DNA of 7,426 nucleotides. It comes from JAAFHS01 sp031396505. Lineage in GTDB: Bacteria; Pseudomonadota; Alphaproteobacteria; Rhodobacterales; Rhodobacteraceae. Below are positions 1-5,985 of the stretch, piece by piece. The stretch covers positions 1 through 7,426 of the forward strand of contig JANNKX010000268.1 in assembly GCA_031396505.1 (NCBI GenBank). Reading direction: 5' to 3'. Below the pieces are notes generated by a model. It was given only the letters and a program-made list of their open reading frames with translations, was not told the DNA's origin and made no database searches. The position numbers and the translations under genes were made by a program. How positions within the stretch are numbered: the first letter of the stretch is position 1; the number at the start of each line of letters is the position of its first letter.

Positions 1-1
1 G

Positions 2-1090
2 CGGGTGGCGCTGATGGGGGAAACGGTGGAGCAGGTGATCAGCGTGATGATCTTTGGCGAAAGCGGGATCATGGCGTGCAGCCCACCGGACCGCAAACCG
101 GCGTGGAATGCGTCGCGGAAGGAATTGTGTTGGGCGAACGGCGCGATCGCGCAGGTGATGTCGGCGCATAACCCGGAGTCCTTGCGCGGGCCACAGTTTG
201 ATGCGGCTTGGGTGGATGAGTTGGCGAAATGGCCGAAGGCGGATCAGGCCTGGGCGATGCTGCAGTTTGCGCTGCGGCTGGGGGCGAACCCGCGGCAGGT
301 GGTGACAACGACGCCGCGCAATGTGGAGGTGTTGAAGGCGATCTTGCAGAACCCCTCGACGGTTCTGACGCATGCACCGACGCAGGCCAACAAGGCGTAT
401 CTGGCGAAGTCATTCCTTGAGGAAGTGGAAAGCCGCTATGGCGGCACGTCTCTGGGGCGGCAGGAATTGGACGGGGTGATCGTGGAGGCGGTCGAGGGTG
501 CGCTGTGGTCGCGCGGGATGATTGCGGCGGCGCAGCGGGCGGAACAGCCCGGCGCATTCAGCCGGATCGTGGTGGCGGTGGACCCGGCGGTATCGGCGGG
601 CCCGGGGGCGGATGCCTGTGGGATCATGGTGGTGGGGGCTGTGACGGACGGCGCGCCAAAGGATTGGCGTGCGGTGGTTCTGGAAGATGCGACGGTGCAG
701 GGGGCGGGGCCGGACGAATGGGCGCGGGCGGCGGTGGCGGCGGTTGATCGGTGGAAGGCAGATAAGTTGATCGCCGAGGCCAATCAGGGGGGCAAGCTGG
801 TGGAATCGGTGATCCGGACGGTGGACAGTCTGGTGCCGCTGAAGCTGGTGCATGCGTCCGATGGCAAGGGCACGCGGGCGGAGCCTGTGGCGGCGTTGTA
901 CGAACAGGGGCGGGTGGCGCATGTGGCGGGGCTTGGCGCGCTGGAAGATCAGATGATGCGGATGACGGGGCAGGGCTACCATGGGCGGGGATCGCCTGAC
1001 CGGGTGGATGCGCTGGTCTGGGCGATGACGGAGTTGATTTTGGAGCCGGGGCGGATGCGGCGCGACCCAAGGGTGCGGTCGTTGATGTAA
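2..1090 (+). CDS. g2: GTA terminase large subunit (g2 homologue), 5' partial
   Basis: This is the DNA-packaging motor that cuts host DNA and pumps it through the portal into the head. The frame is open to the left edge, so the N-terminal ATPase part with Walker A lies upstream. The GTG at 5 is an internal codon, not the start, because the frame reads on as an RVALMGET-like segment typical of the middle of the protein. Numbered from codon 5, a Walker B-like AAWVDE (Asp71-Glu72) and a TTTPRN coupling motif (101-106) close the ATPase domain. An RNase H-like nuclease follows, with Asp193 in VAVDPA, Glu258 in IAEANQ and Asp332/Asp335 in SPDRVDAL as likely metal ligands. All the expected acidic residues are present, so it looks functional. 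The neighbour is the portal, as in RcGTA. A terminase of a related prophage would look similar; the downstream order favours a GTA. Confidence 0.93.
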   Translation, partial: RVALMGETVEQVISVMIFGESGIMACSPPDRKPAWNASRKELCWANGAIAQVMSAHNPESLRGPQFDAAWVDELAKWPKADQAWAMLQFALRLGANPRQVVTTTPRNVEVLKAILQNPSTVLTHAPTQANKAYLAKSFLEEVESRYGGTSLGRQELDGVIVEAVEGALWSRGMIAAAQRAEQPGAFSRIVVAVDPAVSAGPGADACGIMVVGAVTDGAPKDWRAVVLEDATVQGAGPDEWARAAVAAVDRWKADKLIAEANQGGKLVESVIRTVDSLVPLKLVHASDGKGTRAEPVAALYEQGRVAHVAGLGALEDQMMRMTGQGYHGRGSPDRVDALVWAMTELILEPGRMRRDPRVRSLM

Positions 1091-1108
1091 GGAGCGGCGG
1101 GATGAAGC

Positions 1109-1128
1109 GGTGCGTGCAAGCACACACC
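1109..1128 (+). repeat. Short near-palindrome GGTGCGTGC-AA-GCACACACC
   Basis: Nine-base arms separated by AA pair with one C/A mismatch, followed by CCTAC. The form is reminiscent of short REP-like palindromes scattered between genes in Rhodobacteraceae, but that link is from memory and only one copy is visible here. It lies 19 nt after the terminase stop and has no T run after it, so it is not a standard intrinsic terminator. Confidence 0.4.
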
Positions 1129-1184
1129 CTACAGCGCGGATGTTAGGGCAGGAACGACGCCCGTTTCGGACAGATTGACGGATT

Positions 1185-1226
1185 GGCTGCACCCTTCGCG
1201 GGGCGCGGCAGTGGCCGGGTGCGGCC
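1185..1226 (+). promoter_or_regulatory. Hairpin before portal ribosome binding site
   Basis: GGCTGCACCC (1185-1194) pairs with GGGTGCGGCC (1217-1226) over 10 bp, including one G-U pair, around a 22-nt loop. A smaller alternative stem (GGCCG/CGGCC, 1213-1226) competes for the same right arm. It ends 8 nt before the portal's AAGGAG. No T run follows, so a role in mRNA stability, processing or access to the ribosome site is more likely than termination. Function is inferred. Confidence 0.45.
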
Positions 1227-1245
1227 TGAAAACCAAGGAGCTGAC

Positions 1246-2421
1246 ATGGTGTTCGAATTTATGCGGCGTGCGCCAAAGGCTGCGCCGGAAGCAAAGGCGT
1301 CTGCGACGGGACGGGTGATGGCCTGGGCGGGTTCGGGCCGTGTGGCGTGGAGCCCGCGCGATGTGGTGAGCCTGACCAAGACGGGGTTTCAGGGCAATCC
1401 GATCGGGTTTCGGGCGGTCAAGCTGATTGCCGAAGCGGCGGCGGCGCTGCCTTTGGTGCTGCAGGACGAGACGCGGCGGTATGAGACGCATCCGGTGCTG
1501 GGGCTTTTGGCGCGCCCGAATGGGGCGCAGGGGCGGGCGGAGTTTCTGGAGGCGGTTTACGGCCATATGATGCTGACGGGGAACGCCTATCTGGAGGCGG
1601 TTCCGGGGGTGGCGGTTGTTCCGGGTGAGTTGCATGTGTTGCGGTCGGACCGGATGTCGGTGGTCCCGGGGGCGGATGGCTGGCCTGTGGCCTATGAATA
1701 TACGGTTGGCAACCGCAAGCACCGGTTTGATATGGGCGGCGGAGGGCAGCCGATCTGCCATCTGAAAACCTTTCATCCGCTGGATGACCATTATGGCCTT
1801 TCGCCGATGCAGGCGGCGGCGGTGGCGGTGGATCTGCACAACAGCGCGAGTGCGTGGTCGAAGGCGCTGCTGGACAATGCGGCACGCCCCAGTGGGGCGA
1901 TTGTCTACAAGGGGGCGGATGGGCAGTCGAGCCTGACATCGGATCAATATGACCGGCTGCTGTCAGAGATGGAGTGCCATCATCAAGGCGCGCGCAATGC
2001 GGGGCGGCCGATGCTGTTGGAAGGGGGCCTCGACTGGAAGCCGATGGGGTTCAGCCCGTCGGACATGGAGTTCCAGCAGACCAAGGAGGCGGCGGCACGG
2101 GAGATTGCGATCGCATTCGGGGTGCCGCCGATGTTGGTGGGCATCACGGGGGACGCGACTTATGCGAATTATCAGGAGGCGAACCGCGCGTTTTATCGGC
2201 TGACCGTGCTGCCGCTGGCGGCGAAGGTGTTGGCGGACCTGTCGCACTGGATGGCGGGGTTCACGGGCGAGATGGCGGAGTTGCGCGTCGATCTGGACCA
2301 GGTGCCGGCCCTGTCGGCGGAACGCGATCAGCAATGGGCGCGGGTAGGGGCGGCGACATTCCTGACGGAAGGTGAAAAGCGGGTGCTGCTGGGCCTGCCA
2401 CGAGTGGTGGATGAGGCATGA
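1246..2421 (+). CDS. g3: GTA portal protein, HK97 family (g3 homologue)
   Basis: This 391-residue protein forms the dodecameric ring at one head vertex through which DNA enters and leaves; RcGTA g3 is about the same size. The start is ATG 1246, placed 5 nt after AAGGAG (1235-1240); a longer in-frame start at 1183 has no ribosome site and runs through a hairpin. Hallmarks of the HK97 portal family are the N-terminal segment around residues 50-75 with GNPIGFRAVKLIAEAAA, the WSKALLDNAARPSGAI segment before residue 220, and the stretch from about residue 270 (GFSPSDMEFQQTKEAAA, then FGVPPMLVGI and ATYANYQEANRAF). The stop codon overlaps the next gene by ATGA, which points to translational coupling with g3.5. 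No break or missing region is seen. Confidence 0.95.
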   Translation: MVFEFMRRAPKAAPEAKASATGRVMAWAGSGRVAWSPRDVVSLTKTGFQGNPIGFRAVKLIAEAAAALPLVLQDETRRYETHPVLGLLARPNGAQGRAEFLEAVYGHMMLTGNAYLEAVPGVAVVPGELHVLRSDRMSVVPGADGWPVAYEYTVGNRKHRFDMGGGGQPICHLKTFHPLDDHYGLSPMQAAAVAVDLHNSASAWSKALLDNAARPSGAIVYKGADGQSSLTSDQYDRLLSEMECHHQGARNAGRPMLLEGGLDWKPMGFSPSDMEFQQTKEAAAREIAIAFGVPPMLVGITGDATYANYQEANRAFYRLTVLPLAAKVLADLSHWMAGFTGEMAELRVDLDQVPALSAERDQQWARVGAATFLTEGEKRVLLGLPRVVDEA

Positions 2422-2663
2422 CGACGCCACGAAAGGAACCGGGGTCGCGGTTTTTATATGACAGTTTCGATGTGGCGGCGGCGCGGATCGAGGCGAATGA
2501 ACGAGTCTTGAACGAACGCTGGGCGGCGCTGGATTTTCGGCTGGCACAGATTGATGCGGCGCTGGAGCGGTTGGAAAAGCGCATCTGGGTCGGGGTTTAC
2601 GGGGTTGCGGCCTTTCTGCTGGCGCAGGGGGCCGAGGCCATCATGCAGGCGGCGGCGAGGTGA
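2418..2663 (+). CDS. g3.5: GTA head-formation protein, g3.5 (rcc01685) family
   Basis: This 81-residue protein sits exactly where RcGTA carries g3.5, between portal and protease; homologues are called the RCAP_rcc01685-family GTA head-formation protein. Its presence is one of the better marks of a GTA as opposed to a generic prophage. Residues 1-19 form a basic-aromatic head (RFLYDSF), about 20-54 look like one long amphipathic helix able to form a coiled coil (Ala/Leu/Ile with Arg/Glu), and 56-76 (from IWVGVYGVAAFLL) form a hydrophobic segment long enough to cross a membrane. The biochemical role is not established. The start ATG overlaps the portal stop (ATGA) and the stop overlaps the next gene's earliest start (GTGA), so it lies in a coupled head block. 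Confidence 0.85.
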   Translation: MTTPRKEPGSRFLYDSFDVAAARIEANERVLNERWAALDFRLAQIDAALERLEKRIWVGVYGVAAFLLAQGAEAIMQAAAR

Positions 2664-2665
2664 GG

Positions 2666-3229
2666 ATGATGGAGATGACAAACTGGGGCGCACCGGAGCG
2701 CAAGTACCACCGCCCTGAGGCGGGGCTGGAGGTGACCGATGGCTGCCATGTGCAGGGCTATGCAAGCCTGTTCGGGGTGCGCGATCAGGGCGGCGATGTG
2801 GTGCAGAAGGGCGCCTATGCCGCAAGCCTTGCGGCACTGGGGGCATCGGGGCGGCGGGTCAAGATGCTGTGGCAGCATGATCCGGCGCAACCGATCGGCG
2901 TGTGGGATGAGGCGCGCGAGGATGCGACGGGCCTGTGGGTCAAGGGGCGTATCCTTGCGGATGTCGAGCGGGGCCGCGAGGCCGCCGCATTGCTGGCGGC
3001 GGGGGCGATTGATGGCTTGTCCATCGGGTATCGCACGCTGCGGGCGGAACGCGACGGCAAGGGGCAACGCCTGCTTGCCGAGCTGGAGCTTTGGGAGGTG
3101 TCACTGGTGACGTTCCCGATGCTTCCCGAAGCGCGGGTTGCGGCCAAGGGCGATGCCCCTGACGCGGACTGGCGCGCGTTGGCGCAGGCCCTTGAGGCGG
3201 CGCGACTGACCCTGGCCGGGCGCGGGTAG
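2666..3229 (+). CDS. g4: GTA prohead protease, HK97 type (g4 homologue)
   Basis: This 187-residue serine protease of the HK97 prohead protease family should trim the N-terminal scaffold part of the capsid protein during head maturation. With ATG 2666 as residue 1, the likely catalytic His is His71 in MLWQHDPAQPIG and the Ser is Ser119 in DGLSIGYRT; the ELELWEVSLVTFPM strand (about 139-152) supplies the conserved acidic position. Length is normal for the family. The start is uncertain: GTG 2660 overlaps the previous stop, and ATG 2666, 2669 and 2675 follow in frame. ATG 2666 is chosen because GAGG (2657-2660) lies 5 nt before it. It directly precedes its substrate gene, as in HK97-like phages. 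Confidence 0.92.
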   Translation: MMEMTNWGAPERKYHRPEAGLEVTDGCHVQGYASLFGVRDQGGDVVQKGAYAASLAALGASGRRVKMLWQHDPAQPIGVWDEAREDATGLWVKGRILADVERGREAAALLAAGAIDGLSIGYRTLRAERDGKGQRLLAELELWEVSLVTFPMLPEARVAAKGDAPDADWRALAQALEAARLTLAGRG

Positions 3230-3236
3230 CGCGGCC
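3214..3236 (+). promoter_or_regulatory. Hairpin over protease stop codon
   Basis: GGCC (3214-3217) and GCGC (3220-3223) pair with GCGC (3229-3232) and GGCC (3233-3236): eight G-C pairs with a two-base GG bulge and a 5-nt loop holding most of the TAG stop. It separates the head block from the capsid gene. In DNA this GC-rich such a hairpin can arise by chance, so function is only a suggestion. Confidence 0.35.
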
Positions 3237-3265
3237 GCATTCACGAGCAAACTTGAGGATATGAG

Positions 3266-4459
3266 ATGACCGAGAAGAAAGCTCGGGCCGGGGAAGGTCT
3301 TTCCCGTGCCCCTGATCCGGCTGTGGATGTGACATCCGCAATGACCGGTTTTCTGAAAGAATTCAATGGCTTTCAGGGTGAAGTGAAACAAGCGTTGCAA
3401 CAACAGGAAGAGCGGCTGACCATGTTGAATACAAAGATGACTTATGCGCGTCCGGCACTTTCGGCGCATGCCGAAATTGAAGTGCCCCACAAGAAGGCGT
3501 TCAACGCCTATTTGCGTTCGGGCGATGATGACGGCCTGCGTGGCCTTGTTCTGGAGGGCAAGGCGCTGTCGACGGCGGTGGCGGCGGATGGCGGTTATCT
3601 GATTGATCCACAGACGGCGGATACGATCCGGTCGATGCTGGTGTCGACGAGTTCGATCCGGGCGATTGCGAATGTGGTGACGGTGGATGCGTCGTCGTTC
3701 GACGTGCTGATCGACCGCAGCGAAGTGGGATCGGGCTGGGCGACGGAAGCGGGGCCGCAGACCGAAACATCGACACCGACAATCGAGCGGATTTCGATCC
3801 GTCTGCATGAGTTGAGTGCGATGCCAAAGGCAAGCCAGCGTTTGCTGGACGACTCTGCGTTCGACGTGGAAGGCTGGCTGGCGGGCAAGATTGCGACACG
3901 ATTTATCCGTGCGGAATCGGCCGCGTTCATCAATGGCGATGGCGTGGACAAGCCAAAGGGCATTCTGCTGCCACCAAAGGTTGCGAATGCAAGCTGGACC
4001 TGGGGCAACATCGGTTATGTGCCATCGGGTGCAGCGTCGGATTTCCCGGCGACCAATGCGGCAGATACGATCGTCAATCTGGTTTACGCATTGTCGGCAG
4101 ACTACCGCGCCAATGGCGTCTTTGTGATGAATTCAAAGACGGCGGGTGCGGTGCGCAAAATGAAGGACGCGGATGGCCGCTTTATGTGGTCGGACGGGTT
4201 GGCGGCGGCCGAGCCTGCGCGCCTGATGGGCTATCCGGTGTTGATCTGCGAGGACATGCCGGACATCGCGGCGAACGCCTATGCCATCGCGTTTGGCGAT
4301 TTCGCATCGGCCTATACCATTGCGGAACGTCCCGATGTGCGTGTGTTGCGTGACCCCTTCAGCGCGAAGCCACATGTGCTGTTCTATGCCAACAAGCGTG
4401 TTGGCGGCGATGTGACAGACTTTGCGGCGATCAAGCTGCTGAAGTTCGCCGTGTCCTGA
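3266..4459 (+). CDS. g5: GTA major capsid protein, HK97 fold (g5 homologue)
   Basis: This 397-residue protein forms the particle shell; RcGTA g5 has about 398 residues. Residues 1-98 look like the N-terminal scaffold (delta) domain: polar, with a Gln/Glu-rich helix at about 26-58 likely to form a coiled coil. The mature shell should begin near residue 99, where KALSTAVAADGGYLIDP opens the typical HK97 core; the exact cleavage site is inferred. The core continues with the TEAGP/TIERISI strand region and ends in HVLFYANKRVGGDV, as expected for the family. GAGG (3255-3258) lies 7 nt before ATG 3266. A two-codon frame (ATG 3261, AGA, TGA) overlaps this start. Codon choice differs from the neighbours: about 3 of 30 glycines use GGG against about 18 of 33 in the terminase fragment, consistent with high expression. 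Structured spacers flank it on both sides. Confidence 0.96.
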   Translation: MTEKKARAGEGLSRAPDPAVDVTSAMTGFLKEFNGFQGEVKQALQQQEERLTMLNTKMTYARPALSAHAEIEVPHKKAFNAYLRSGDDDGLRGLVLEGKALSTAVAADGGYLIDPQTADTIRSMLVSTSSIRAIANVVTVDASSFDVLIDRSEVGSGWATEAGPQTETSTPTIERISIRLHELSAMPKASQRLLDDSAFDVEGWLAGKIATRFIRAESAAFINGDGVDKPKGILLPPKVANASWTWGNIGYVPSGAASDFPATNAADTIVNLVYALSADYRANGVFVMNSKTAGAVRKMKDADGRFMWSDGLAAAEPARLMGYPVLICEDMPDIAANAYAIAFGDFASAYTIAERPDVRVLRDPFSAKPHVLFYANKRVGGDVTDFAAIKLLKFAVS

Positions 4460-4470
4460 GAACGGCTAGG

Positions 4471-4499
4471 TGATCCCGGCCCCCATGCGGGCCGGGTCA
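4471..4499 (+). promoter_or_regulatory. Strong hairpin after capsid gene
   Basis: TGA-T-CCCGGCCC pairs with GGGCCGGG-TCA: eleven pairs with one bulged T (4474) around the 6-nt loop CCATGC. It begins 12 nt after the capsid stop. There is no T run after it, so it is not a textbook intrinsic terminator. A 3' end that protects capsid mRNA, or a partial terminator that lowers expression of the neck genes, are the two natural readings; both are inferred. Confidence 0.6.
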
Positions 4500-4574
4500 T
4501 GGACGCGCGCCGGAACACACCGTGCCGTCTAGCTGCTCCCCCCTCTGTCCGAGTGGTGCGGGGCGCGCGTCCAT
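4499..4574 (+). repeat. Perfect 13-bp inverted repeat in capsid-adaptor spacer
   Basis: ATGGACGCGCGCC (4499-4511) is the exact reverse complement of GGCGCGCGTCCAT (4562-4574), with 50 nt between. As RNA this makes a long stem closing a large loop just before the adaptor ribosome site (4595-4598). The arms could be an mRNA structure or the trace of a small palindromic insertion. The length and exactness make chance less likely than for the other hairpins here. Confidence 0.6.
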
Positions 4575-4605
4575 CTGTTGCATCCGGGGAAAACGGAGCG
4601 AGAAC

Positions 4606-5208
4606 ATGATATTGATCGAGCAGACCAGCGTGCCTGTCGGCGCATTGCCGGTGCAGGAGATGAAGAACCATCTGCGCCTTGGCACGGGATTTGGCGATGA
4701 CGGCACGCAGGACCAGCTGGTGGAAAGTTATCTGCGGGCGGCCTTGGCTGCAATCGAAGGGCGGATCGGCAAGGTGCTGATTGCGCGGCGGTTTCAGTGG
4801 ACGCTGGAGTGCTGGCGCTGGGCCAGTGAACAGGCGCTGCCGGTGTCGCCGGTAACGGGGATTGTGTCGCTGAGGCTGGTGGATGTGGCGAATGCGGCGG
4901 TGGTGGTGGACCCCGCGCGGTACCGGCTGGTGCAGGATACGCACCGACCCAAGATTGCGGCGGTGGGGGCTGTGTTGCCTGCGGTGCCGACAGATGGACG
5001 GGCGGAAGTGGTGTTTGACGCGGGTTTTGGGGCGGATTGGACAGGGCTGCCGAAGGATCTGTTGCAGGCGTGGATGCTGCTGTGCGCGGACTTTTATGAA
5101 CGGCGGCATGATCTGGATGCGCGCGCGGCCGGGTTGCCGTTTGCGGTGCAGGCGTTGATCGAACGCTGGCGGACGGTGCGCGTGCTGGGCGGGGGGGCGG
5201 GCCAATGA
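4606..5208 (+). CDS. g6: GTA head-tail adaptor (g6 homologue)
   Basis: This 200-residue protein is the connector ring that sits under the portal; in the RcGTA particle g6 is the adaptor and has about 197 residues. It fits the phiE125 gp8/HK97 gp6-like head-tail connector families. The N-terminal part (about residues 15-65) is helical, with VQEMKNHLRLG and YLRAALAAIEGRIGKVL, the middle is strand-rich with SPVTGIVSLRLV, and the C-terminal part is helical again (LLQAWMLLCADFYERR to ALIERWRTVRV). ATG 4606 is chosen as the start: GGAG (4595-4598) lies 7 nt before it, its length matches homologues, and the upstream extension to GTG 4522 is unlike any connector. Its stop overlaps the next start (ATGA), coupling it to the stopper gene. 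Confidence 0.92.
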   Translation: MILIEQTSVPVGALPVQEMKNHLRLGTGFGDDGTQDQLVESYLRAALAAIEGRIGKVLIARRFQWTLECWRWASEQALPVSPVTGIVSLRLVDVANAAVVVDPARYRLVQDTHRPKIAAVGAVLPAVPTDGRAEVVFDAGFGADWTGLPKDLLQAWMLLCADFYERRHDLDARAAGLPFAVQALIERWRTVRVLGGGAGQ

Positions 5209-5543
5209 CCGCACCGCATCTGACACGCAAGCTGGTACTGGAAGGGCAGGTCAATGTGCCGGACGGCGCGGGCGGGTTCAGCGAAAGCTGGGCCGTGCTG
5301 GGCACGCTGTGGGCCGAGGTGACAGCAGGCACGGGGCGCGATGTGCCGGGCGAAGAGGTGACGCTGTCGTCGATCCCGTACCGGATCATCGTGCGGGGGG
5401 CGCCGCAAGGTGCGCCGTCACGGCCACGGCCCGATCAGCGGCTGCGGGACGGGGCGCGATTGTTCCGGATCGTGGCGGTGACGGAGCGCGATGCGGGGGG
5501 GCATTTCCTGACGTGCTTTGCGCGAGAGGAGGCCCCGGCATGA
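5205..5543 (+). CDS. g7: GTA head-tail stopper (g7 homologue)
   Basis: This 112-residue protein belongs to the SPP1 gp16-like head-completion (Phage_H_T_join) group. In RcGTA, g7 is the stopper that closes the DNA channel below the adaptor. The sequence is mostly beta strand, as expected for the fold: LTRKLVLEGQ, a Gly-rich turn GAGGFSESW, the LWAEVTAG strand, PYRIIVRGAP, and a final LFRIVAVTER strand. Assignment rests on size, these patterns and position between adaptor and terminator. ATG 5205 overlaps the adaptor stop by ATGA and its own stop overlaps the next ATG, so translation of g6-g7-g8 is probably coupled. The sequence is short and variable, which lowers certainty slightly. Confidence 0.88.
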   Translation: MTAPHLTRKLVLEGQVNVPDGAGGFSESWAVLGTLWAEVTAGTGRDVPGEEVTLSSIPYRIIVRGAPQGAPSRPRPDQRLRDGARLFRIVAVTERDAGGHFLTCFAREEAPA

Positions 5544-5938
5544 GCTATGGCAGTGCGGCCGCGCTTCAGGCGGCGATTTACGGGCGGCTGACGGGGTTTG
5601 CGGTGCTGACGGGGGTGGCGGTGCATGACGCGGTGCCGCCGGGTGGGGGCACAGGGACATTCATTCTGCTGGGTCCGGAAGAGGTGCAGGACCAGTCGGA
5701 TAAGACAGGCGGTGGGGCGGAACATCGGTTCGTCATCAGCGTGATCAGCGATGCGAGTGGTTTTCTGGCAGCAAAGACCGTCGCTGTGGGCGTTTCAGAC
5801 GCGCTGGTGGATGCGGATCTGGTGCTGGCGCGGGGGGTGCTGATCAGCCTGCATTTTCTGAAAGCATCGGCGCGGCGGATTGATGAAGGCGACACGCGAC
5901 GGATTGATCTGACATTCCGGGCGCGGGTGCAGGGCTAA
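5540..5938 (+). CDS. g8: GTA tail terminator (g8 homologue), DUF3168
   Basis: This 132-residue protein matches the DUF3168 family; in RcGTA g8 is the tail-terminator ring that caps the tube and docks it to the neck. It opens with a helix (SYGSAAALQAAIYGRLT), followed by AVHDAVPPGGGTGTFILLGP, a typical start of the family, then the EHRFVISVISDASGF strand and a C-terminal DEGDTRRIDLTFRARV strand that is also characteristic. ATG 5540 is the start: AGGAGG (5527-5532) lies 7 nt before it and the ATG overlaps the stopper stop. A longer open frame from 5309 lies inside the stopper gene in another frame and is an artefact. It ends the neck block; a 47-nt spacer follows. Confidence 0.9.
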   Translation: MSYGSAAALQAAIYGRLTGFAVLTGVAVHDAVPPGGGTGTFILLGPEEVQDQSDKTGGGAEHRFVISVISDASGFLAAKTVAVGVSDALVDADLVLARGVLISLHFLKASARRIDEGDTRRIDLTFRARVQG

Positions 5939-5943
5939 ATTTT

Positions 5944-5965
5944 CATGGGCAGTGCGGCTGCCATG
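5944..5965 (+). promoter_or_regulatory. Hairpin before tail-tube gene
   Basis: CATG-G-GCAG pairs with CTGCCATG: eight pairs with one bulged G around the 5-nt loop TGCGG. It lies between the tail-terminator stop and the tube gene's GGAG (5975-5978). An ATTTT precedes the hairpin and no T run follows it, so it is not a plus-strand intrinsic terminator. A role in shielding or processing the mRNA of the abundant tube protein is inferred. Confidence 0.45.
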
Positions 5966-5985
5966 ACCACAATCGGAGAGATGAC

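Larger units (their letters stand above)
1091..1245 (+). other. Structured spacer between terminase and portal
   Basis: This 155-nt stretch has no convincing gene. It contains two hairpins (1109-1128 and 1185-1226, listed separately) and the portal ribosome binding site. A 14-codon frame (ATG 1102 to TAG 1146) begins 7 nt after a GGAG, but it resembles nothing known. An in-frame upstream extension of the portal frame (from 1183) runs through the second hairpin and is not protein-like. No -35/-10 pair is evident. Confidence 0.6.
4460..4605 (+). other. Capsid-adaptor spacer with two inverted repeats
   Basis: This 146-nt stretch is not coding on the evidence seen. The adaptor frame is open back to GTG 4522, but the residues encoded there (Ser/Cys/Pro-rich) do not resemble the family, and the region is filled by an inverted repeat. 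It holds a strong hairpin at 4471-4499 and a perfect 13-bp inverted repeat at 4499-4574 that meets it at one base. The adaptor ribosome site GGAG lies at 4595-4598. No promoter pair is evident. Confidence 0.65.

Noticed and set aside
1183..1245. N-terminal extension of the portal back to 1183
   Set aside because: No ribosome site; it runs through a hairpin; AAGGAG sits correctly for ATG 1246 and the resulting length fits g3.
4471..4499. Intrinsic terminator after the capsid gene
   Set aside because: The stem is strong but is followed by TGGACGCG with no T run, and the operon must be read through to make neck and tail proteins. Kept as a hairpin of unknown effect.
4547..4574. tRNA-like D-arm (GTCCGAGTGG then GGGGCGCGCGTC), recalling tRNA-Ser/Leu
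   Set aside because: No acceptor, anticodon, variable or T arm follows, and the 3' part is one arm of the 13-bp inverted repeat. Treated as chance resemblance.
4522..4605. N-terminal extension of the adaptor from GTG 4522
   Set aside because: The added 28 residues are Cys/Ser/Pro-rich and unlike connectors, there is no ribosome site before the GTG, and the stretch includes an arm of an inverted repeat. ATG 4606 has a good site and gives the family's normal length.
4384..5226. Long minus-strand open frame (280 codons) opposite the adaptor gene
   Set aside because: It is His/Arg/Pro-rich with no domain, lies fully opposite a well-supported gene, and is the usual by-product of G-rich codons on the other strand. 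The same holds for the other long minus-strand frames, including 6233-7162.
5309..5539. Longer N-terminus for the tail terminator (frame open from 5309)
   Set aside because: The region is the stopper gene in another frame, the residues are low-complexity, and ATG 5540 has AGGAGG at good spacing.
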